Positions 53,070 to 64,000 of a stretch of DNA of 64,000 bases are shown here, piece after piece (position 1 is the first letter of the stretch; each line of letters opens with the position of its first letter). The DNA is from Pseudorasbora parva. Taxonomy: Eukaryota > Chordata > Actinopteri > Cypriniformes > Gobionidae. A model generated the notes under the pieces. It ran no database searches. It was not told where the DNA came from and saw only the letters and a list, made by a program, of their open reading frames with translations. Made by a program: the position numbers and the translations under genes. The stretch spans positions 50,866,732 through 50,930,731 of the forward strand of contig NC_090175.1 of assembly GCF_024679245.1 (NCBI RefSeq), read 5' to 3'.

Positions 53070-53770
53070 TTAAAGGGGGGGGGGGGGGGGGGGGGTGGTG
53101 AAATGCTGTTTCATGCATGCTGAGCTTTTTACACTGTTAAAGACTTGGATTCCCATCCTAAACATAGACAAAGTTTCAAAAACTAATGTTGGACGTTTGA
53201 TGGAGTATTTCTGTGTTAAAAATTCTCCTTCCGGTTTCTCACAAGTTTCGGAGAGTTTTTTTCGAGTATGGCTTGGTTTGACGTTAATAGAGCGGAAGGT
53301 CCTTGTATGGGCCGTACGGGCTCTTCTCCCGGTAGGGTGCGCGCACACGCGTGACTAGATCGAGAGAGGAAATGCACGACCGTAAACACTCGCTCAGGTG
53401 CAGATCCAGTCATCCGTGAACACTTCTGACGCGCCCTATGGTCACGCCGCGCTCCACTTTATTCCTATGGGTGGCATCAAGCGATTTCAACGCTTCAGCA
53501 CAGCATTCCGGGAAGGCAGCGCTGCATTTGAACCGATTTGAACGCAGAAATGACGGGAAGCTTCACAACATCGCTTCAGTCGCGTCGCAAAGTGGGTCTC
53601 CACCGTTCACTGCTGTCAGGACTTTACCAAGTCATACCAAAGAAGTGTGTTTTTGACGGTTCGGTCCTGCTTTGGAAGCAGCCGGTGAGTAAAACTGCTT
53701 CAAATGTCTGTGCTGTTGGCTATCGTCCCGTGAGTAAACATCAGTAAACGACACGATCGCGTGCTTCGTC
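53070..53770 (+). mobile_element. TTAA-type repeat with G21 tract and THAP-like start codons
   Basis: TTAAA then G21 (53075-53095), then GGTGAAATGCTGTTTCATGC, TTTACACTGTTAAAGACTTG and TCCTTCCGGTTTCTCACAAG, follows a very common zebrafish repeat. Near 53635 it reads KKCVFDGSVLLWKQP; related copies carry a THAP-finger start KKCVFGC, and here the second Cys is lost. The interior is CG-rich (53280-53560). The right end is not located. Confidence 0.45.
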
Positions 53771-53968
53771 ATTCAAATTCGCTAACGGTTACTCCATTGT
53801 TGTTCTATGTATAACGTTACACTAGTCTGACGTGCAAAACCGTTTTGCTTGCTACTGCTAAGGTTTAGTCGCATACAATAGTCCATAAACCAAATCATAT
53901 CTCATAAACTGCGAGTAAAGACACACAAATGTTGACAGGCTACTAAATACAGTACATACCACAGAGAC

Positions 53969-53971
<3 letters not shown>

Positions 53972-54061
<90 letters not shown>
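53972..54061. repeat. (TA)n microsatellite, about 90 bp
   Basis: Pure TA run. Confidence 0.97.
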
Positions 54062-56543
<2,482 letters not shown>

Positions 56544-56704
56544 GTTGATTAGTTTTAATTAAAATATAGTATTTTAATATTAATATTGCATAACATATTA
56601 CACAAATTATATATATAAAAAAAAAAAACATCCCTAGAGGTTTGCAAAAATTGTAAAAGAAAACAAATAGGAAAATAATAGGAAAATAACAAATATTTAA
56701 TTTG

Positions 56705-57453
56705 TTAAAGGAACATTTTCCAAGTCCCTTAGAGTTAAACAGTTGAGTTTTACCATTTTTGAATCCATTCAGCCAATCTTTGTATCTGGTGGTAGCACTT
56801 TTAGCATAGCTTTGCATACATCATTGAATCGGATTAGACCATTAGCTTCGATCTCAAAAATGACCAAAGACTTTTAATATTTTTTGCTATTCAAAACTTT
56901 ACTCTTCTATAGTTGTACTAAGACCAATTTTTTAGACCAATATGACTAGGAACTATTTTCTCATTCCTGCGTTATAATAACGGCGTCATGGGTGCAGCTG
57001 CATAATGATATTACACAGCGCCTGAAAAACATCCGTACATAACCAAAGTTACAACCTGCTTGCACAGAGATCATGCTTTGTAGCCATGGAGATGTTTGTG
57101 AGTGAAGATTCAGAAGATATTTACTTTAGTGCAGATCTTGAACCATATCTATTTGAACCAGAATAACAGTTACACTGAAGATGAGCAACTTTTCATTTTC
57201 CATTAGACTTAGTACACGATGTTGCTATAGAAGGGTCAAGTTTTAATAGGAAAATATAGAAAGTCTTTAGTCATCATTTTTGAGTGCGATGCTAATGGTC
57301 TAATCTGATTCAATGATGTATGCTAAGCTATGGTAAAAGTGCTACCGCCAGATACAGAGATCGGCTAAATGGATTCAAAAACGGTAAAACTCAACTGTTT
57401 AACTCTATGGTACTTAGGAAAATAAGCCTATTTGCAAAAATGGAGTCCTTTAA
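56705..57453. mobile_element. TTAA-flanked foldback element with micro-ORF
   Basis: TTAA at 56705-56708 and 57450-57453. Termini: AAAGGAACATTTTCCAAG left, and reverse complement of the right AAAGGACTCCATTTTTGC. Long subterminal arms pair: AGAGTTAAACAGTTGAGTTT with AAACTCAACTGTTTAACTCT, TTTTTGAATCCATTCAGCC with GGCTAAATGGATTCAAAAA, and ATTAGACCATTAGC with GCTAATGGTCTAAT. Arms are 56720-56880 and 57260-57425. The unpaired middle carries the micro-ORF. Confidence 0.75.
57086..57166 (+). pseudogene. 26-codon micro-ORF, transposon-type acidic N-terminus
   Basis: MEMFVSEDSEDIYFSADLEP followed by YLFEPE and a stop. The pattern of acidic and serine residues ending in EPY.FEPE recalls the N-terminus of fish transposon-linked proteins (D.EPYMFEPEYT.EEL), recognised from memory only. 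It may be the relic first exon of the autonomous parent. Confidence 0.4.
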
Positions 57454-59583
57454 GTATTATAATATTAACAAATGTATAATATAAATATTTAACCTCATGA
57501 GTTTTTTTTTTTTTTTTTGCCAGGTTCCGACTACACAATATTTTTGTCTCTTACAATAGTCCCTGTGCCAGATCATGTTAAATTATTGTGTAGTGGACAA
57601 GCAACATATCAGGCTGCTTTCTGACCATTCATTGCTTGCTGTCTTTACCAATGTGCGTGATGTCATCAAGAAGGTGGAACTGACTTGTGCAAACAAGAGT
57701 AATCAAACATGACTACTGAAGTGGCATACTCACTGGCTTGCTGAAGCGCATCCGCTATTGTTCACCAGCATTTTTCTTTTGGCAGTACAAATAGTGAGAG
57801 CTGCTATTTATTGTCTTTATTGACTGCTGTCTTTATTGACACTAAGTGCAAGTAGCAATGGATTCTATTTATGAGTTAAAATAGCAACATTTTCTTAATT
57901 AAATGCTATTTACACCAAGTGAGAATAGCGATAGATTCTGTTTAGACAATGTAAAAATAACAGTAGACTTTTTTTTCTTTTTCTTTTTGTTGCAATAAAT
58001 ACTATTTGCACCTCTGTGTTTTTGTACATTAAATGGTATGCAATACTAACAGTGTTAAATAAACATAAATAATAAAGTCCCCCCTAACCCTAAGCGGTAA
58101 ACACATTCATATTAAACACGTTATACTTTCTGCATTTTTATTGAAATATATACCTTTCCGGTCTGATATGTGATGGGGAAAGGGAGTAGAGCGAGATCAG
58201 CAAAAGGCGCATTCAAACTCAGGTTGATTTGCATCAGTATTTTCTGTCACTTGCCTTACACCTACTCTATTGCTACTGTCGACAATCCATGGTCTTCTGT
58301 AATTTTGTCTGGGCCAACCAGACGTCAGTAGGCAGAGTTAGTGTAATCAGCCTCTGCCAACAAGATGGGTTATTTGCAGTGTAGACACATTGTTTTATGT
58401 TTTTCACACTGTTGTGGTAGTCCCTCAATAATTCCTCCCACCAGCACCAATAACATGGTCTCTTTTTCGTTTTACCATGCTGTGTAAGGTAGAGTTGTTG
58501 TGCCTCTATTGGGAAAAGTCACAGATGTAATGGAATCTCCCATGGAGGAGAAATTAAACATCCTAGTCTGTTGTCGCCGTCCACAATGACACACTCTATA
58601 TAAGATAAAATGATGGATTATTGCATCACGACACCCATTGCAGTTTACCAATCACCAAGAGAGACCCTACGTAAAACGGATGGGGCCAAAATCTGGCTGA
58701 TATCGTGTATTATGAACTCAGCATTACTCTCTTGTTTTCAGATGCTATTTTGTACCGTAGTCACGGGCCTAATCTCTTTTAAGGAAAGATGGCATTGCAT
58801 TTTAATGTTTAAGTTTCCCAATAAATATGTTATTGTGCTTCATTTATGTTTATGTTTGTTCTTACCAGATTGCCTTTCTTCAATATTTTGGACAGTATAG
58901 CAAGCACTTTATTTCCCTGTGCCCATCCGTGTGCAATACACTCTTATGTGCTCAGTCTGGCGGTATGATAGTGTAATGGCATTCTCTGGAGAGCTGTGTG
59001 TCAAGCTTGTGGAATGAGGGTCGAATTCTCAGTCTCCCAAAACAACAAGGCAAAGTCACAAATGAAATGAGATCTGACAATCTTTCTGCATAACAACCTA
59101 ATGTGTCAGTTGTCATAGCCTTGCTCGATGTCCACCATGTTCAAGAAAGTACACGCTCAGCACTATAAACTGCTGTTCCATGTGTCAAATGCCATATCGG
59201 CTGTGCTTCCTGAATTTCAGGACAAATGAGTTTTTGGACTACAAAGCTCAGAGGTCCTGGATGTTTGCCATTGGGAAATTATAATGATGTTAAAATACGT
59301 AAAGAGGGTCAAATAAATAAATAATTGCAATTGAATCTGAAAATGCGTTTGGCTTTTGACACAATCTCCATTAGGCTGGAAAAGGTTTCTGGTTTCAAAA
59401 CAGCTGACAGAACCATGTAATAATGTAAATTGATTGATTTCTTTGTCAAACATTATTTGCAGCAATTTGTCAGAAGAAAACATATTAAGTGCATCTGAGT
59501 GAACAATTTAAACACAGTACATTATTTCCCTTATACTGTGAAAACTGAGGAGAGTTGAGGTCCACACAAACTGCAAGGTCAAA
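57454..59583. other. Unassigned DNA, partly repeat-like
   Basis: AGGTTCCGACTACACAATAT at 57524 resembles the terminus at 38680. 57830-57960 has the recurring phrase AAGTG(C/A)(A/G)A(G)TAGC(A/G)AT(A/G)GATTCT(A/G)TTT twice, also present at 29155-29190. 58440-58900 is repeat-poor and unassigned. No gene. Confidence 0.4.
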
Positions 59584-59760
59584 TACACTATCAGTCAAAA
59601 GTTTGGACTTGTCAATTCATTCGTTTTATTACTATTTTCCACATTTTAGGTAGTAAATTATGAACTAGGTTGTGATATGAATTATATATGAAGATTATGA
59701 AATATGAAGATACTGGGAAGTATCTTAAACAGCACTGAATAACTGTATTTTTATGCTATA
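59584..59760. mobile_element. Solo terminus of a Tc1/mariner-like element
   Basis: TACACTATCAGTCAAAAGTT then TGGACTTGTCAATTCATTCG matches the common fish mariner terminal repeat TACAGT.CCAGTCAAAAGTTTGGACACA. No transposase or second terminus follows. Confidence 0.5.
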
Positions 59761-59761
59761 T

Positions 59762-60382
59762 AGGCCCTGTCTCAAATGGCACCCTTTACCCTCATGGTCT
59801 TCCTATTCCACGGACTTTCACAACGTAATGCTGCTTTGACGGTCGGGTAGAAGTCCTCCACGTAGCTCACGAACTTGTAGGCTCAAGGCTACAACATACT
59901 CCACAAGAACAGAAAAAAAAGTTCTTGCTCCCAGGGCTGTGAGAACAAAATGACATAATTTTGTTCTCGCAGCCCTGGTTTGGGAGTTCTCGCAGATTGT
60001 TTCTCGACACTCAAACTTTTTTCTTGTGGGTGTCCCAGAACTATTATGTGATTGGTCATACATTTAAAGTGGTCGGGGTTAATGTGGAGAAACGCAGATG
60101 TTCGGCACCTGCTTTTCTCGTAAAGTATACTGACTAGAACAAACTTTGTTTTTGCCACCTCAAGAAAACGAACAAATGTCTTTGTTCTAGCAGAGTATCT
60201 CCCAAGCTTCAGCTGAAGTGTGCTTTGAGAGCCACAATCACCCTCTTTAAGCTTTAATGACAAATGGGATACCCTACGGTCTTGTGGACTTAACGGACTT
60301 AACGGACACGCGCACACAGCGCCCATCGTAAGTCCATAAGACCAAAAGTGCACTTGAAGTGTGCCATTTGGGACAGGGTCAT
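59762..60382. mobile_element. Inverted-repeat DNA element (GGCCCTGTCTCAAATGGCA)
   Basis: Left AGGCCCTGTCTCAAATGGCA, and reverse complement of the right GACCCTGTCCCAAATGGCAC; pairing continues with ATGGTCTTCCTATTC / TTGGTCTTATGGACTT. The interior is CG-rich with minus frames up to 167 codons (59889-60392) in inverted-repeat-derived text, not recognised as a protein. Target duplication unclear. Confidence 0.6.
59931..59978. repeat. Hairpin with 21-bp arms
   Basis: CCAGGGCTGTGAGAACAAAA(T) at 59931-59951 pairs with (A)TTTTGTTCTCGCAGCCCTGG at 59958-59978, with one G-T-type mismatch and a 6-bp loop. Confidence 0.9.
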
Positions 60383-61421
60383 CCAGGGTCAATTAAATGT
60401 ATCTAATTCCTGTGACGGTTGATCTTTGTTCTTGGGTGGGTTTGCACTAGTTATGTTCATTTTCCAGTAAGTTATCTTGGTTATTCTATAACCACGGTCC
60501 ACTGTAACATCCCGTAGTTACATATATCTGAATAATATGAGGGGCCCACCAACTATTATCTTAACGCTGCCAAAACATAGCTTATTATTTTTCCCAGTAT
60601 ATTGTCACAAATGATAGGAGACCAAATGCAATTCTTATACCTTTATATAAAGAAAATGTTTAAGCTACACCAAAAAATAATCAACGTAATACATTTACAT
60701 GAAATAAAAATAAATGGAAATAATACCAATACAGCAAATCAAAGAAATATAAACACCAAGATGGTCCGTGATACAAATCTATATATATATATATAACATA
60801 GGACAATGCAAATATGAAATGTTTCTCAGATTAGCTCAGGGTTGTAGATGAGTGATTATTAAGGTACATATGGCATCACTACAGTGAAAGATGAAAACAG
60901 TCAAAGTTAAAGATGATGTCCAAATTCTTATGATGTTAGAAAAACCTCACTCAAACTAAACGAATATGAAACTCTTCAAGTGTTCTTCAGATCATCCAGT
61001 GAAACATTAATAGTCCACAGAGTCAGGATTTGACATTCCCTCAGGAAACCCAGGGAGAACCATCCATGGGTTAGGAGTCACTTGCTAACCTTGTCTGTGG
61101 AGCCTTTGAAATTCATGCAGACTCCTCACAACAATATACAAATATGGTAACCTTTAAAGAGTCCATGAAGAATCTCAATCAGGACTCCAAATGTGTGATG
61201 CTGGAGGTGCAAAGTTAATACCATGCTTTCCTCTTCCAAACAAACTGACTTCTTCTACTCTACTCTCAGTTTTTATACAAGGGGTTTTAGCGCTCAAGCG
61301 CGCCCCCTAAGGGTGAATATATGTATAAGATACAAGGATAACAGCTTACACTGTTACAATTCGTTGTTTAATTATCATTTGCAACTTATGTTCGTTTGCT
61401 TAATTAGTTTGGTCTGTGTAT
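60383..61421. other. Unassigned AT-rich DNA
   Basis: Short (TA) run at 60780-60794; no gene seen. Confidence 0.5.
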
Positions 61422-62356
61422 TTAAAGGGTAACTAAACCCTAAACCAACTTTTTTCAGTTAATGATCTGCAACACTGGGGCTTTATTAATGCTGTTTATT
61501 GATTCGAGTAAATGTTTTGACAATTGGGTATAAAGTGTTTTAATTCTATAATATATGGTGTAAAAACGTCTTAGTGCTGCCCTCTTAAGGTTGAATGGTG
61601 GGTACTGCAGTCAAATTTTCCTATTGGACGTTGTGGTGCTTTGTGACGTAGGATGGTACGAGCTCACCACGCCCTAAGAAATGTTTTCCCGTGATGATGA
61701 GAAGTCCAGTAAGAGTGCTCGTGTTACATGAAGTAGGAACATTATGAATGAAAGTTTCTCGTCACTTGCTTTCAGCATCCTAATGAAGAAAATACAGATA
61801 AATAAAGCAGTTGTAAGTACAAGTTAAGCTTTTCTTGTGATATTTTGCCAGCCGTCATGTCTACAGATCATTTTTATACTTCAGACGCTTTCAGACGAAC
61901 CCTGACACACAAATGGTTGCCGTGGTAATGAACAACAATAAGGATATGGTTGTTCAATGTTCATAGATTAGTCAGTGATCTCTTGCACTGCTGCTTTGCT
62001 AGCATGAATAAATTAATGAATGAAAGCATCGTCGGCATCGGGAGTTAACTCAGTTTGAGTCAGCGGCTCGATTGATAAGGCTCTGTGTCTACAGACATTT
62101 CATCCTTTGGTGGAAAAAAGTCCTCTACTTTAGATGATCGCTCTGTTGCAAAGCTACTGTCCTATATTTGTGAGTCTGAAAGCTGTCAAACAAGTGGTCA
62201 CTATCCAGGTCTCAGGTGCACCCCCCCCCCCCCACTCAGCCCCGTCCTCGTCTCGTCCCCTCTGTCTCCGCTGGCCTCTGCCCACTTTTGCAGCATTTTT
62301 CAAATATTGCCAGTGGGCGGAGTTAGGCTGTGAACAGGGGTTTAGTTACCCTTTAA
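61422..62356. mobile_element. TTAA-flanked element, 935 bp
   Basis: TTAA at 61422-61425 and 62353-62356. Termini AAAGGGTAACTAAACCC and its exact complement GGGTTTAGTTACCCTTT. The remaining interior is not self-complementary. It has frames of 82 and 129 codons near 62.1-62.5 kb crossing a C13 tract (62221-62233), not recognised. The TTAA duplication suggests piggyBac-type mobilisation; a different terminal family from AAAGGGATAGTTC. Confidence 0.75.
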
Positions 62357-62776
62357 GCTATGTTTTTCTTTCAGTTCATTGTCAGTTCTTGTCACATTTA
62401 TGCTGGCCATTCTGTTCATGTTCATTGTTTTTTGTTCTATGTAAAAAAGCTAATACTGCCTGCATTTGGATCCATTTATTCACCTTTATTTTTCAACCTC
62501 CAGTGATAAATACATTCACTTAAGTCTTTTGAAACAAATTCAATATGTGAAAATATCCTACCACAAGTTTTTTCTACATACATTTTCTCTATGACTTTAA
62601 CTTATTGAATGCATGAAATGTCTAATCTGAATTTGAATTATATACCGGAACATAGGGAAATGGATGAAGTGAGGCGCGATCAAAGCTGGAGGCAAATAGA
62701 CAATATAATCATAACCCAGATGGGCAATCATGATTCATGTCTAGGATAATTCAATCACAACTTTTAGAGACAACAT
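62357..62776. other. Unassigned DNA
   Basis: No supported feature. Confidence 0.5.
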
Positions 62777-62960
62777 TTAAAGGGTTTGTTCACCCCATAA
62801 ATTTTATTCTGTCATTAATTACTCACCCTTATGTTGTTCCAAACCTGTAAGACCTCAGATCATCTTCTCAACACAAATTAAGATATTTTTGATGAAACCT
62901 GAGAGCTCTCTGACCCCACATATACAGCAACACAACGACCACTTTAAAGGCCCAGATTAA
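62777..62960. mobile_element. TTAA-family element, left arm
   Basis: TTAAAGGGTTTGTTCACCCC, then TCTGTCATTAATTACTCACC, GTTGTTCCAAACCTGTAAGA and ACACAAATTAAGATATTTTT. Same family as 571 and 17521. No right end before the window end. Confidence 0.65.

Positions 62961-64000
<1,040 letters not shown>

Noticed and set aside
58955..59040. tRNA-like stretch (GGCGGTATGATAGTG ... GAGGGTCGAATTCTCAG)
   Set aside because: It has weak A-box and B-box resemblance, but I could not fold an acceptor stem or anticodon arm. Not called.
59889..60392. 167-codon minus frame as a gene
   Set aside because: It spans terminal and internal inverted repeats of a DNA element, with no domain recognised.

Overview
The window looks like non-coding, transposon-rich DNA from a teleost fish, most probably a cyprinid (zebrafish, carp or goldfish relative). 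The DNA is AT-rich. Eleven long (TA)n arrays and several (GT/CA)n, (GA)n and (TTTC)n arrays interrupt it. It carries many copies of TTAA-flanked foldback elements with the termini AAAGGGATAGTTCACCC, TA-flanked MITEs ending CACTCTTAAAA, and L2, Tc1, DIRS, hAT and THAP-type relics of the kind familiar in cyprinid genomes. That species call rests on remembered repeat families, not on a database search. I see no intact host gene, no convincing exon chain, no rRNA or tRNA gene, and nothing prokaryotic. The coding-like sequences are broken transposon genes or open frames created by tandem repeats.

Layout. 0.5-1.4 kb: a TTAA element nested inside an older palindromic element. 3.3-10.8 kb: (TA)n arrays, a CACTCTTA-type MITE, a minus-strand DIRS-like ORF1 relic with its leader, an L2 fragment, a decayed BED-finger (hAT-type) exon, a gag-like open frame containing a 15-bp minisatellite, and a Tc1 N-terminal relic fused to a Tc1 terminus. 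12.4-13.4 kb: an inverted-repeat DNA element next to an L2 reverse-transcriptase tail. 13.6-16.5 kb: (GA)n, a 140-bp (GT)n, a homeodomain-motif-rich block and three copies of a ~200-222-bp tandem repeat. 17.5-25.4 kb: a TTAA element, a possible conserved non-coding block, a second retroelement RT relic, a THAP-bearing element, an L2-like tail, a palindromic MITE and a 1.03-kb hAT-like element with a near-matching 8-bp target duplication. 27.3-29.8 kb: a Tc1 C-terminal relic, a tRNA-derived SINE, a solo Tc1 terminal repeat, and a hAT-like element with an exact 8-bp duplication that hosts a 229-bp palindromic MITE.

The most unusual region is 31.57-35.46 kb. It is an array of a 21-bp unit (TGTGTTGTGTCTTG plus a variable heptamer) into which a 1,088-bp Tc1/IS630-like element inserted at a TA. 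The tip of that element and the adjoining array were then duplicated 1,194 bp downstream. The second copy is exactly 12 units shorter, and the array ends in an 84-bp (4-unit) higher-order repeat.

38.3-44.1 kb holds a foldback element with an inner inverted-repeat element, an L2/CR1-type LINE reverse transcriptase (FADD motif visible, minus strand) and a 5'-truncated Tc1 transposase. 46-64 kb is mostly TTAA-type foldback elements, one bearing a 26-codon micro-ORF and one hosting a duplicated segment around a 400-bp MITE, plus microsatellites and unassigned DNA.

Because there are no host genes, no pathway can be described. The content is best read as layered transposon history: TTAA, TA and 8-bp target sites allow several insertion orders to be reconstructed from sequence alone.
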